From Ilyonectria destructans (taxonomy: Eukaryota > Ascomycota > Sordariomycetes > Hypocreales > Nectriaceae): a stretch of 64,000 nt of DNA. Made by a program: the position numbers and the translations under genes. The notes beneath the pieces were generated by a model. The model saw only the letters and a program-made list of their open reading frames with translations. It had not been told where the DNA came from and searched no databases. The stretch covers positions 2,976,001 to 3,040,000 of the forward strand of contig JAHEWK010000001.1 in assembly GCA_020740775.1 (NCBI GenBank), in the 5' to 3' direction. Numbering within the stretch: the stretch's first letter is position 1; each line of letters begins with the position of its first letter. This document shows positions 12,223-24,355 of this stretch, piece after piece.

Positions 12223-13930
12223 TTAAATCTGTAAACCAGTGGTCCACCAATGGTCTCCTGAATGCCACTTCGGGAACTGCTGCTGGTTCCATCGCCACCA
12301 ATGGTCATTAGGATGACCGAAACCAAACAAGCGGAAAGGAGATATGGGAATAGGCTCGAGGAGCCAGAGTCCCGTCGACGCAATGTCGTCGCAGAATAGG
12401 TGGGCGGTCACCTGTAGCCAGGCGACGGTAAACACCAAATTGAAGATCCGACGGAGCATTTTGGGGAGACGGGGAAGGTAGGTGTCAATGATCCAGTTCA
12501 AAAAATTGTGGATCATAATGCCTGGAGGCTGGAGGAGGAAAAACGCTGGAGAGCGCCAGATCTTGGTCTTGGGCATGGAAGACTGGCTCCCCGAGGCATG
12601 GAGCAGGCCCGACTGGAAAAAGGACACATACATGGTTACGATATGGGCAGTCAGCGTACCCTTTGACAAGTAGCCATTCCTGACGAGATACGCGGCCGGA
12701 GAGGTGAATTGCAACCGGAAGGTCTGATGCCAGCAGGATCCCCACCAGCCAGCCAGGCCCCTATCGAGGACCTGGGAGAAGGAACCAAAGATGGAGGTGT
12801 ACTGCCAGAGTTCTCCACGCATAGGGAATATATGAGAAAAGACGAAATACTGGAATAGGTCGTGGAGGTTAAAGATGGCGCCGATGGCAGCGAAGATGCC
12901 GGATAGAGCAAACAACTCGCGGTAGGTGGCCAAGGCCCAGGAGGGTAGCTGGCTCAAACAAGAAGGCAGCTCGTGGCCGTTGCTCCGGTCGGGGCCGAAG
13001 ATGCAGTGTGGATCCTTCATGCCAGAGACGGCGAGGAAGTCGAGCACCAGATACAAGACGGCGACAGTCCCAAGGCGGGACCAAATAAACTCGGACTTCG
13101 TAAGGCTGCGACGGTATCCGCTCCTGGAGACGACAGGCATGCCATCGAGCGAGACAGGGTCCCCGGGTCTGATGCGAGCAGGGATCTGCGGCAGGGGAAC
13201 GGAGCGGATAGAACAGTTCCAGCCTGGGTTGTTGGCCAGCGTGTTAGCAGGGAACCTGGGGTTGCATCTCTTCGGAGAGGCCGAACGCACCTATGCACCT
13301 GAAGTTGGTGACGAGATCCATGGACCAGTTGAGGCGCTGCAGGAATGAGCCGTGGTCGGGAAATGTCTCCCAGACGTAGTCGGGCTCCTCGTGTTGCGAG
13401 TTATCGTCGTCATCCCGGGATATCTTGGAGGTGGCATGGATATGGGATCCGGATACAGCGACGGGGTCTGTTCTGCGTTGTCGCAGCCCATTCACCTGCC
13501 GACCCTCACTATTGAGTATGTCGCCTCTGTTCCCTCTGTTGTCCCTATTCCCTCCTGAGGGAAGCAACACAGCCCTGGCAGCGTCAAACTGCGGCCGGGA
13601 CCAAACGAGCAGATGGAGACTGGACAGAATGCCCCAGAAGCCCATGAGACCGGCTCCATAGGCGCAGGCGACGTTGTAGCTGCTCACCGAGTAAATCAGG
13701 TCGAGGTTCAAGCCGACGACGAGGCCGGCGACGAGCCATCGGGTGCGGTAAAGCCAGGGTCGCTTGGTGTGTGGGACGGCGAGCCAGAGGGGCGTCAGGA
13801 CGACAGAGCCTAGCAGGCCGTACGGGAGGATGAGCGGGCGAGTACGCTGCTCGGCTACGGCGCGGACGAAGGCGTCTCGGTAGCTGAGCCGGGCGATGTC
13901 TCCCAGATCGGGCAATAGAGTGGTGGCCAT
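12223..13930 (-). CDS. Wax-synthase-domain (MBOAT-like) membrane acyltransferase
   Basis: Two exons (13930 to 13291 and 13223 to 12223; 67-bp intron with GTGCGT donor and CCCAG acceptor) join NFRCIG to GWNC and give 546 aa. The N-terminal half carries several hydrophobic segments and a polar, Asp/Asn-rich loop (about residues 140-200). The second half holds the family signature around WGSCWHQTFR, whose His is the presumed catalytic residue, followed by further membrane helices. Fungal members of this wax-synthase-like family acylate alcohols or terpenoid hydroxyls, and some lie in secondary-metabolite clusters. No synthase, P450 or transporter is adjacent here, so the substrate is unknown. 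The start at 13930 (ACCGCCATGGCC, strong context) is preferred over an upstream in-frame ATG at 13966. It is convergent with TERT. Confidence 0.85.
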
Positions 13931-16900
13931 GGCGGTGAGATTGGAGAGATGCGCAACGCAACGCAACGTAGCGAGTTGTAGCGCGTCGTAGCGAGTCGTA
14001 GCGAAGTCGTAGGTGGCCCCCTCCCTAACGCCGTATCATGACGAAAGAGAAGAAAAGAGAGAAAAGAAAGAGGTTGCTGGGGTCTGGCCTGGCGCAAGTC
14101 GGACGGCCTGCAGCCCGCACAGAGATTTTGGTGGAACACACGGGATGGAAGGGTCGTTTGTTCCCTCTCTTTGGGCTTTACTTTTTGTACTTTATGCGTC
14201 AAATTCATTAGATCACCCCTCAACGCCCGGCGATGACTTTGGGGGCTGAGCTAAGACCTGTCCATAGGTACCTGTAGTTGGAGCGAGTTTGCTGCGTATT
14301 GGAGATGGAAGTCAGATGGAAGCATCATCGATACACCGAGACGGTCCACGTCGTTGGTGGAGGGTCGAAACGGGTTCCGACGGGTTGGTTACACCACCGC
14401 GAAGCTGGCTGACGTGGGACGCCCGAATTCCCAACCCAACTAACATTCAGATGTTGAGAACAATTGGCCTCGTCACAAGGCAAGATTTGCGACAACAGCG
14501 CGGGTGACCCGTTGTGGTGATGTATGTGGGTGGGTAATGTGCAGCGGGAAGCTGGGCAGCCGTCGGGTGTTTGTGCAAGACGCTACAGGGCATTAGAGGA
14601 CATTAGAGGGCATTACAGGGCATTAACAGGGTAACAGTAGGTGTCTGCCTCAGGCGACGGGGTGTTCCGGTGGGTGCCTGTACATCGGCCCCCAGGTGAC
14701 ATTCGCCGTCAGCCCTATGACTCCCCACTGTGGCATCCCCACTGCGACCTCCCCACTGTCCCCTCCAAGACGCAACACACATCGGATGTACATGGCATCA
14801 TGATGCATCCGCATCCCTCTCGACCGTACCCATAACCAATCAGGGTTCACTCGCTGTGGTGCTCATGGAGTGGAGAGAGTATTTGTCAATGACTTTCGAC
14901 CGCTGTCCTGCGTGATGCATCCAGTGTACAATAGCAGCTTGGTGTGCAAGCAAATGCAAGCAGGTGCAAGCAAGCGCAGTAACTCCGCCTTCGCTGACTT
15001 GAGTGGGCAGGCGACTCTAGTTCTTGGCTCTGGCATTGCCATATGAGAGAAGAGAGATGGGGCACGGGATTTGGGATTCTTGCGGTTGGAATGGTGAGCA
15101 CCTCGTATTCCAACGGGTGTCCTGCACGCAGGCTTCATCACAAGGCCCTGACTGACCCCAACGCTGCAGATCCTTCGTTCGACAACGAAAGGTACGGGCT
15201 TCATGGTGTCCCGTCCTGTTCTTCCCACTGTATTTTATCTCGACCGGGCATCTTCAGATCAGACGGCGACTGAATCAATGAAGTGGAAGAAAGCCTGAAC
15301 CACCACAACGCATGGTGAGCTCGAACAGCTATCAACATAGCTTGAAGCCCGAGCTCGGCATCTTAGATCTCCCCACCCTACCTACCGACGCTTCCCGTCC
15401 TCTAGCACGACAAGAACAACGGACCCATGGCTAGCTGGACATGCAAGCACAGACCGAGTCTCAGGCGCAGATGCAGGCGAAGACAAGAACCTGGAACGCA
15501 GCCGAGATCTATCAACACGGCCGAGATCGAATGACTGGGTCCCTGTTCGGCTGAATCACGCCAGCGTCCCGGAGTCGCCATCGAGTCAAACCACCATCTT
15601 GATGGATCCATGGCCAACTTTATTGGCTGCTGCATGGAGACACGTCGGATCGCTCCTGTACGTCAGATATCGACAGCACCAACAGCTGACGTGGGCCAGT
15701 CCCAGCCAAGACATTTTCGAGTTAAGATGGCTGGGGTGTTGATGAGGGATGATCCCACGACCTTGTCATTGGGAATGGTCGGACCAACAGGACGGTACGA
15801 GTCTTACGAAAGCCCATCTTGGCGAGGCTGTCGACGGCACAATCGAGTGCAAAGCTCAAGCTCCAAAGACCTGCAGCGGGGTTGAGGCAAAATGATGGAA
15901 CAAACAGCACTGGCAACAGTGGGTTTGGGAAGAACCCCCACTCTCCCATCTCCCCTCTCCCCTCTCCCGTTCGCTGTTGACCGTATTTCTCGACTGTCCT
16001 CTAGTTATTAAGCTGGGTATTTCCACAGCGGGGAGCTACTCTGTAGGCAACGAATGCGAGGGCGAATGCGAGGTTCATGGCTCGGATAGAGCCTTGGCGG
16101 GCATATGGCATCCACAACCGGGCGACTTTGTGGGTGTCAATGCGGCGGCTGTCACAGCCCTATCGGCCACCAACCTTGAGCATATTATCCCGTGGCAGTG
16201 GCATGGCCACAGGCAAGAAGCAGAAGCTGCAGACGAGCAGCAGATGCAGAGTCTCCGCCACTCCCGGTGGACCGTCAAACGGGCCATGCATCAGTCCCGC
16301 CGTCCCGTCCTCAAAAGAACCACAGAGTCACAGAACCAAGCGACCAAAGTTCCAAAACGGACCCTTCTTCGGCCTGCCAAACGCCCAACCTTGCTCGGCT
16401 GGAGCCATCCAGACGACCGCGCGCGCGTCCCGGGTCCGGGCGCTGGGCTCCTGGACGCTGATTTGACTCGGCGGCCCCATCTCGGGCCCCATCTCCTCAC
16501 TTCTCCTCACAGGGCTGAACGCACTGCAACACCACAACCCCCTTGCGAGTGGTGTTGCGCTAGACCCGGCTTTATAACCATGGATGCGGGACCTTCCTCC
16601 GGTCCAGTGGCTTGCTTGGCTTGCTGGGCCGCGTTGCGCCATGCGTCTTGTTGGCGACCGACCAGGCGTAAGTGCTGACAGTTCAACCTTCTTCCTCCCT
16701 CTTAGTCGATTGCGGTGCTTCATCTCGACTCCTGCGCCTCATCGCCCGTTTTGGTTGTAACTCGCGCTCTCGGTCTAGCTGTCGGTACTTGTTTCCGCCA
16801 TCGCTGGCATCCTGTCTTGCTCTTCTTCTTATATGAAGGCGACGCTTCGGGGGGATTGCTCAAGCGTCGGAGACTTTTCTGTCTTTGCTCCACATTCATC

Positions 16901-17007
16901 ACCCCGACTCTGGGTACCACTCCGCAGCTTGTTGGCCAAATTCAACATTGAGCGCCGAGACGATATCGACATCGACCCGTCTTTGCAAATTGTCTCCGTC
17001 CTCCGCC
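13931..17007. other. Divergent intergenic region, acyltransferase / Zn2Cys6 factor
   Basis: Roughly 3.1 kb with no convincing gene. It contains a short direct-repeat array at 14585-14624, CT-rich tracts at about 15930-15970, and many short frames on both strands lacking any domain or low-complexity bias typical of real proteins. It is presumably promoter DNA of the two flanking genes, with a long 5' leader for the transcription factor. Confidence 0.55.
14585..14624 (+). repeat. Four tandem 10-bp units (consensus ASAGGRCATT)
   Basis: Units read ACAGGGCATT, AGAGGACATT, AGAGGGCATT, ACAGGGCATT, followed by a decayed AACAGGGTAA. It is a small minisatellite in the intergenic region; no function can be assigned. 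Confidence 0.85.
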
Positions 17008-18520
17008 ATGAAACCCTCCGTCCCTCCTCCGGCCCCGGACGGTGTCCCCAAGCACCGGGCCTGCGATGAGTGCCGTAAGTGCTCCTGTTCCGAACCCCTG
17101 ATCCGGCCCATCCGGCGTCCGGCTCGGAGACTTATTGACCGGCCATTTAGGATCTCGAAAACTTGCCTGCTCCAAGGAAGCCGATGGATGTGCCAGGTGT
17201 CGGAAAGAAGGCATTCAATGCCACTATTCTCCACAGAAGCCCATGGGCCGCCCTCGCAAACGACGCCATGTCGAGGAAGAAGCCGTACCCGCGGTCACTC
17301 AACAGCTGGTGCACGATGACTTGACGACTCCGCCTTTGGGCACAATGAGCCCCCAGCCGCCCATCTCCATGGGTAGCTTTCAGATGCAGCCGCCTCTTCC
17401 TGTTGACCCGAATTTCAACTTCCTCGATGACTCCGGCACTTCCAACATGGAGTTCTGGGATCTCCTTCCCAGCAACTACCTGGAGATGCCTACTGACCCC
17501 AACCTCTTTCTCCCCACCGATCTTGACCCGAATGGAGGAGCACCTGTTGTTCCTCCCATGAACATCACCGGTGTCGACCTTCTGGGATCCATCAACTTTA
17601 ATGAGCCGGACCATTCACAGGCCGTCTCAAGAGACCTCAGCGATTCCTTGCAGCGGTACATGGCCGAACAAGTAAGCTTGCCTCAGCGAACGAGCTCCTC
17701 GACGCCCGCCAACTCATCGCTCGGCAGCGATCATGGCACGTCGGTGGGTTCCCCCGACGGATCCGTCTCGACGCCGCCGCCCCCGTCATTGCGGGCAGTC
17801 CCAACCATCAACTGCAGCTGCCTCTCGTCCCTCTTCCTCGCACTCGACAACCTCTCCCGCCTACCCCAAGAGGTGATTCCGGCCATGCGCGTCGCGCGCA
17901 ACGCGTCCAAGGTGGCCCACGACGTCATTAACTGCCCTAGTTGCTCCGCTCCGCTCCTCGACGGGTCCTTCGCCCCACCGCCGATCCAGTCCTTCCAGAA
18001 CCTCATGTTCCTGGGGACTCTGGTCCCATCCGCCTGTAACGCCTACGCTACTATCCTCGAGATGGTGGACACCGAGACGGCCCTGGCCAAGAAGCAAGGA
18101 CGCACTTTTTGGTTCTCCTTCAAGGACATCGGCGGCCTGTGGGGAAAGGTTGGCGAATCATGCGACAACTGCTCCGCTATACGCAGCTACAACAACTCAA
18201 GTATGGCCCCGGACCTGTGGCGGATGACGATCCGTGCACTCTTGCGGCTCGATGTGTACGGTATTGGCGCAATTGACTCCGGTACGCCCGACAATGAGAC
18301 GTATACCCAACTAGGGCTAAAAGACGTTGTGACCCTCCTGGAGGAACGCACACGCAAGCGCCATGATATGCTCGATGAGCTCATCGCAACCGGGAATATT
18401 GCAAAGGCGATGCCTATGGGCGTCATCTACCCGAATAAGCCATGCACCCCCGAGGAGCGCAACTGCGTCAGGATCCTCGAGACGGCGCGCGTGGCCCTAG
18501 ACAACCTCGTCATTGCCTAG
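17008..18520 (+). CDS. Zn(2)-Cys(6) binuclear cluster transcription factor
   Basis: Two exons, 17008-17074 and 17151-18520 (76-bp intron, GTAAGT donor, TTTAG acceptor), encode 478 aa. The intron splits the DNA-binding domain at residue 23: CDEC lies in exon 1, then RSRKLAC, and the remaining cysteines in DGCARCRKEGIQC. The spacing C-x2-C-x6-C-x6-C-x2-C-x6-C fits the fungal GAL4-type cluster. A basic stretch follows (GRPRKRRH), probably a nuclear localisation or linker segment. The middle is Pro/Asp/Ser-rich and likely activating. The C-terminal half contains pairs such as NCPSC and a helical region reminiscent of AflR-type regulators. The start has good context (CCGCCATGA). The target genes are unknown; the nearest enzyme gene is the divergent acyltransferase, but 3 kb separates them. 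Confidence 0.9.
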
Positions 18521-19633
18521 AGTGTCTGGAATTCTTAGAATCATGAGCGGAATCAAAGGCATCTATTCAAGGTGGATACTATACTCTATCTTCCTGGGAG
18601 ATAGATGGAACAAATGGCGTGAATATGGACGAAATGAACAGACCAGACGGTCGTTATGACTTGGGAGACACAGGCATTCTGGTATTCAATATGGGCGAGT
18701 CAGGTCCGACAAACATGGGAGGGCGTTTAATGAGTTTCATTGCACTCTTAATGACTATTTATATTTCCGGGGGCTCCAGGCTACACAATCTATTGCGAAT
18801 CTGGATGTAAGATTCTTGAAATGAATGCATTAAATCGGCCTTTCTCTGCGTTATAATGTCCGCGTGGCATCTGCTTCGGATGCCGAAGGCCCATTGAGAT
18901 GGATACCCGAACATACATACACTGGGGCGTAGAAAGTTTGTATTAGAATGCGTGTACCATGAGAACTTCTTTGAGAGGATAACACGACAGCATCTTCTGC
19001 TACTTTATAATATGATTTTTTGCAAAAGAAATAAGAATAAAAAAAGGTTCCAAAGTTAATAAGCACGTAAAATATATGAAGATAGATATAAATACTTTAC
19101 CCTAACCCTTACTTTAACTCTTATATTGGCGATGGACTTTATTCTGATATAGCTAGACTAGTGTATTGTATTGTATGAGTGACTTGGATCGGGTGCAAAC
19201 TTTGTGCATCCCACTGTATTACAACCGCGGCCATTTCGTCATCGGGATTGGCCACCCAGAGTAAAACCCCTCCACAGACCTCGGCACGACGGCTGTTGGC
19301 CTAGTCACTCGGAACAAATACACCAGCTAACTGCGCCATGTTGAATTTGTTGACTTTCATTCTTCCGTGGTATATATAAAGGTCCTAAGATGCCATACTC
19401 CAAAAATAATAGGCTACCGGTACCCAAACGCGATGGACCCAATATATCCAGCCCTCCGCGGCGACTAGCCAACCTGAGCCGATACAACGCCGTCAATGCT
19501 ATACTTAGATATCCAGGAAAGATGTCACACCAATATACTCGTCCCTCCAACTACCCCATACATATCATCGATCAATGACTAACGCCTGAAGATGGAACAG
19601 TTTCGCGTTCTGGGATCCCTCAATGGGATCCCC
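18521..19633. other. Convergent, AT-rich intergenic region
   Basis: It separates the 3' ends of the transcription factor and the unrecognised gene at 19634. From about 18800 to 19170 the sequence is distinctly AT-rich, the most AT-rich stretch I noticed in the window. It includes TTACCCTAACCCTTAC at 19097-19112, which resembles the complement of the TTAGGG telomere repeat. No reading frame of interest is present. Confidence 0.55.
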
Positions 19634-20830
19634 TCAATCATGGTCCTCCATCATCCCAAGAACATCGAGTTCGGTGTGAATGAGACGCTCAAACTCGTCA
19701 CGGTTGATACCCGAGGACCGTGCTAGAAAGTACAAACTGCGGATGCTACGGGAGACGTGCTGCTTGACGCCAAACTCATTTTGCTCCTGCTTATCGGCTG
19801 TGGCTTCAAGCTTGGCAACGGTTTGGGAGCCGTTGGAGCTGGCGCTCGAGGCTGGTCGCGGGTGAACGAGTGCAGAAAGACGATCGGCATCGTCGCCGCC
19901 TGAATTCGGATTCGAGTCGGTTTTCTCGAGCTCTGCGAGAGTCCATGCACCTTGCGTCTCGTTCAACTCAGTTGCCTCGGGAGACTCGTGGGTTTTGACT
20001 TGGCTGAGACCCAATGGTGGAGCAATGTGTGCTTGTTCCGCCGCCTCGTCAGGGTCATGGGGGTCCATGGCAGGCTGGACGTCATCATACTGGGCGTAGT
20101 AATCGTCCTCGGCCGAGGCTGAAAGTTGGCCGCCTGCTTGGGACGTGGACATTGACGGGGGAGCAGGAGATTGCTTCTGGGCTGGTGATCGCGCAGGCGT
20201 GGCATCATACCGCGCCCAATAATCGTCGTCGTCGTCATCATCGCCATGGTCATCGCCAGGGACATGAAGGGTGTGGTTGCCCGTGCCGTTGACCTGGGGG
20301 GCGGCCTTCTTCGCCTGACTCTCCCCGAACTGACGTTCAGCTTCTGCCAGGCTCGAGAATCCTCCGAACTGCGAGAAAGGCGAAGGCTTGTCAGCAACTG
20401 TTACCTCCCCGACCCTCCACCCATCGCCACCGCCCTCTTTATCGCCGACGCAATGGAGAAGTTGGAAAGCTAAGCCGAGGTTGTCGAGCACGACGAGAGC
20501 CTGTATAGTCTCCTGATCGACCCGTCGAAAGCGGATCTCGGCATCGTAATCCCAGTCCACCTCAACTTCGCCAGACACTGGGTGCGGCTCCAGACTGCCA
20601 CCCTGGGCAATCTCGGCTAGCTTCGCAGCTTTGGCCGTGTCGTAACACAACAGTCGCAGCCATGGCTCAGTACTGGATGAAGACAGGAAATTGACTCTCT
20701 GGCGCAAGATGGGGGAGAGGAGCGGCAAGATGCCAATCGCCGGTTGAGTCGACATCGAGGCAGCGGGGAGGGCGGGGAGGAAGGGAGCAAGGAGCTCCCC
20801 CGGGTTCGGAGACGGGATGTGGGAGGCCAT
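19634..20830 (-). CDS. Unrecognised acidic fungal protein with twin aromatic-YD motifs
   Basis: A single-exon frame of 398 aa that I cannot assign to a named family. Residues 1-160 look globular (aliphatic and Trp-rich, for example EPWLRLLCYD and VDWDYDAEIRFRRV). Residues 180-330 are low-complexity and acidic, with an Asp run. They contain two copies of a short motif, DDYWARYDATPARSP and DDYYAQYDDVQPAMDP. The C-terminus is a predicted helix (QHVSRSIRSLYFLARSSGIN) ending in an acidic tail. There is no signal peptide and no membrane segment. The consistent frame, good start context (CTCCCACATC region, ATGGCC) and codon-like composition argue that it is real. It may be an adaptor carrying short linear motifs, but the function is unknown. 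Confidence 0.75.
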   Translation of the reverse strand: MASHIPSPNPGELLAPFLPALPAASMSTQPAIGILPLLSPILRQRVNFLSSSSTEPWLRLLCYDTAKAAKLAEIAQGGSLEPHPVSGEVEVDWDYDAEIRFRRVDQETIQALVVLDNLGLAFQLLHCVGDKEGGGDGWRVGEVTVADKPSPFSQFGGFSSLAEAERQFGESQAKKAAPQVNGTGNHTLHVPGDDHGDDDDDDDYWARYDATPARSPAQKQSPAPPSMSTSQAGGQLSASAEDDYYAQYDDVQPAMDPHDPDEAAEQAHIAPPLGLSQVKTHESPEATELNETQGAWTLAELEKTDSNPNSGGDDADRLSALVHPRPASSASSNGSQTVAKLEATADKQEQNEFGVKQHVSRSIRSLYFLARSSGINRDEFERLIHTELDVLGMMEDHD

Positions 20831-23164
20831 TATAGAATTCGGAGAATTGAGGGCGGAAAGCTGAACGGCGCAGGCAGCTATTGGAGGTGAGCGAGAGGGA
20901 GAGGGTAGGTAGGATGCGCTTTAGATGCGCTCTCGCCGTCTCCCACTTCGGCTTTGTACTGAAGAGATTTTGTCGGACGAGGGGAGTCGAGGTCGTTTAA
21001 CTTTGCGATATGGGCCTTCGCATGTGACGGCCGGAGGTGGTCTCGGTCGTTCCGCGGAGGAGAGGACGGGATGGGAGGACGGAGCGGGCTGGCACCTGGT
21101 CGACACGTGCTGACGAGATTGACAAGGGCTGGATGTCGACGGAGAAACGAGATGGTGGCCAGAAAGGTGCAAGAGAAGTTGCACTAAGTAAGGATCATGG
21201 AAGAGAGAAAAGGAGAAAGATGGAGGAAGAAGACGAAAGTGGATGGGCACCAGGGGACAAATATGCCGGAGAAGTGGAAGGACCAGAGGCAGCAGCAAGT
21301 GCAGTCGCAGCGGCACCTTCCTCCGTCAAGTGACGCGCCGCCGTCGTCCGGCCCCTCTTGAGCGAAGCTGGGCGGGAGCCACATCTGAGCTCCTGCTCGC
21401 AGGCAAGGGCAGATGGAGGCACCTGCGCCGCTTCCGGGGGGTGTTCTTTCCACAACGCCTGCCGATGGGATGCCGAACTGGCCCGGCCAATGAGGCAGCC
21501 CCGGAATGGGCAGCACCCTGCTGGCGTCTACTGTGGCGAGGGCTTCAGTGGCCGTTTAGTGGGTGGCTTGCTCGGGGCAATGGAAGCTAACGCCGTGAGG
21601 CTCGCGGGCCCTGTGGGGTACTCAGGGAAGCCCCACGGTGGGATCCGCTGACTCGGTACGTGTGCTTTATCGAGGCATTCGAGTGACTGCGCTCACCGGG
21701 CATTTGCCTTGTGGCTTGTTCGCTGACCATCGTGGATGCTTGTTGTGCGCTGTCTCGATGCCCAAGTCCCATGACATACTTGGATGGGTGAGTGACCTCC
21801 TTCGACTACTACAGGCCAATATGGCCTCGTGAGCCACGGCATAACCAACTGCACGCCGTGTATTTTTGTGCCATCAGCCGTGTCTTTCGTGAGATCGCGG
21901 CCTGAACTTCATACTTCTTCAACGTAGCGTGTATGTACGACACAGTGAGCAGTGCTGTTGGACTAGGGCGCCATTTGCCACTGTTTCTCACTCTCTCCGA
22001 GTGGCTTCCGGCCGGGGGTCAGCAACGGCCCCTCTTCGTCGCGGCTGTGCCCTGCTGCTGCGGCAGTGACATACTGAGCCCTGTGGCGCCGGAACATTTC
22101 CGTACCGAATCAACCGTACCTCCGAAATCAATGGAAATCGATCAACAAGCCGACGGTTTGTTCCAGCGGACCGAGCCAGTGGGGCCGCTGTGTTGAAGTA
22201 GATGCCGTGAATAGTGAAGGTTGGGAGTTTGGGGGGGGTCCGTTTGCTGGAATTGCAAGCCTAATTGCGCTTTATTAGCGACCGATCTCGCTAAAATGGA
22301 CCCCCAACCGAACGGCGGCGGGAAAGGAGAAGAACATCACCCAACCCACGAGGTGGTCCGTCCAGCAGATCCCGCCTCCGGAGATCTGATCGTCTCGGGC
22401 GAGTGGCATGTCTTTCCCAGGCCCAGCACGCCAGCCCAACCTCGGTCTACAAGTATGGAAGACCCTTTATCGAATACAAAGCAAGTAAACGCCCATCCGG
22501 AGCAGACGCAGGGGAAATCTCAACACCATGCAGCCCCAACCTTTTCTTCACAACGCACCCCCATCGCATCGCATCCCTGATTCCCCCTTATCAACCAAAT
22601 CCCCCCCCCCCCAAAAGCTTGCCGGGGGATTGTACCTCCGCTGGCTTGTTGAACCGCCGCCAACAACCGTCTCAACCCGTCCCGATGCCCCTGGTCGCCA
22701 TGGCGTCACTGCTCCGTCGCCCTCCAAAACTTTTGCGCGGGTGACCCCGGGATTTTGGCCACGCCAGCTAGATTGCAGATTGCATTCCCACGATGATAAC
22801 CTCAACCTCGACTCCCCAGGATACAGGCACAGGCGCGAGACATTGATTACTCCTTCTCATATTTCTCCCGTACGGTCTTGTAATACGCAGCGCATTTCTT
22901 GCCACTTGGCACCCACCCTGCCCTCACCCTCGCCCTCGCCCTCGCCTCTCGGTACTCATCCTCCGAGAACTTTTACTTCCCGTCGCATCTTCTTCCGCCG
23001 AATCTCGGCGCTCGTCAGCAACCTTTTTTCATCATCGCCGCCGCGCCCATCGCCTAATACATCGCCATACCCCGATTGCAATAGCTTTACGCAAATAAGA
23101 CCCATCGAGGGTGGATTGAGCAGCGGATTCTGCGCCACGGTCCGTAAGGGTCAAGGCCGCATGC
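20831..23164. other. Divergent intergenic region, unknown gene / TPC1
   Basis: About 2.3 kb. A purine-rich block lies at about 21170-21300, a poly(C) run at about 22601-22612, and a short CCCTCG direct repeat at about 22921-22950. One frame starting at 22296 (95 codons) is hydrophilic and lacks features; I do not call it a gene. Confidence 0.5.
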
Positions 23165-24261
23165 ATGTCACACAGAGATGGAGGCCGCCTCAAGGATGAG
23201 GTATGATAACCATCCACGATCCCAATCTCGTTCGCGATAGTATCAGACTGACATATCGTCATCTAGGGCTCTAGGCTGCAAGTCGTGTCGGCCGGCGCGA
23301 TAGCGGGTCTGGTATCTCGGTATGCTTCCCTACTCTGTCGCATTCAACACCAAAGACTAACAACTCTATCTACAGCTTCGTCGTCGCGCCTCTCGACGTC
23401 GTCAAGATCCGCCTTCAACTCCAGCCGCACTCCCTCTCCGACCCCCTCCTCCCCCTCCGCAATGCACCGGCTTATCGCGGCACCCTCGCAACCCTCCAGC
23501 ACATCATCAAGCATGAGGGCGTCACCGGACTCTGGAAGGGCAACGTCCCTGCCGAGCTGATGTATGTCTGCTACGCCGCCATACAGTTTACCACCTACCG
23601 TACCACCACCCTCTTCCTCCAAAACTCCTTCCAGAACCGCCTCCCCGATGCCGCCGAGAGCTTCATTGCCGGTGCCACCTCCGGCGCCACCGCTACGAGC
23701 CTTACATACCCCCTCGACCTCCTGCGCACGCGTTTTGCTGCACAGGGCCGTCATCGAATTTACAGGTCCTTGCGTAGCGCAGTCTGGGAGATCAAGCGTG
23801 ATGAGGGATGGCGAGGGTTCTTCCGTGGCATTGGCCCAGGCCTTGGCCAGATCGTCCCCTTCATGGGCATCTTCTTTGCCACATATGAGTCGCTTCGGGT
23901 ATCTTTCGAAGGCTTGCATATGCCCTGGGGTAGCGGTGATGCCACTGCCGGCATGCTTGCAAGCATCTTCTCCAAAACAGCCGTGTTCCCCCTCGACCTC
24001 GTGCGGAAACGTATCCAAGTCCAGGGCCCCTCCCGGAGCAAGTATGCATATAATAACATCCCCGAGTATTCCACGGCACGAGGAGCTATCTGGTGCATTA
24101 TTCGTACTGAGGGCTTCAGAGGCCTGTACAAGGGCCTCGCGATCAGTCTTATCAAGGCCGCGCCGGCGAGCGCTATTACTCTCTGGACGTACGAGCAGAG
24201 CCTCGGATTCATGCTTGACTTCGACTCGGGCAGGGAGGTTGCCATTCGAGATGAACTTTAG
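23165..24261 (+). CDS. TPC1: Mitochondrial thiamine pyrophosphate carrier
   Basis: Three exons, 23165-23200, 23267-23319 and 23376-24261, give 324 aa. This is a six-helix inner-membrane carrier with three repeats, each with the P-x-[DE]-x-x-[KR] signature: [21 protein letters not shown] and [11 protein letters not shown]. The start [19 protein letters not shown] and the substrate-contact region around [10 protein letters not shown] match the fungal Tpc1 subgroup, which imports thiamine pyrophosphate for pyruvate and 2-oxoglutarate dehydrogenases. The ATG at 23165 is the only one keeping exon 1 in frame with exon 2; the nearby ATG at 23178 is out of frame. The two tiny 5' exons are easily missed by ORF-based calling. 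The substrate is assigned by family resemblance. Confidence 0.88.
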
Positions 24262-24355
24262 ACCAAATTTTTATAACAGAGCAATCACTGCACACGTCTA
24301 TGTCCTATGAGTACACTGCCCGTGATAAACCCCTATATTGTCCCGTTTTGTCCAT

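Noticed and set aside
12223..18520. Secondary-metabolite gene cluster
   Set aside because: Only an acyltransferase and a Zn2Cys6 factor are present; there is no synthase, P450 or transporter, and flanks are housekeeping genes.
22296..22583. 95-codon frame MDPQPNGGGKGEEHHPTHEV in the TPC1 upstream region
   Set aside because: The context is acceptable but the product is featureless and no conserved partner exon is seen; not enough to call a gene.
23344..24018. 224-codon minus-strand frame inside TPC1
   Set aside because: Antisense to a carrier gene with clear signatures; no independent evidence.
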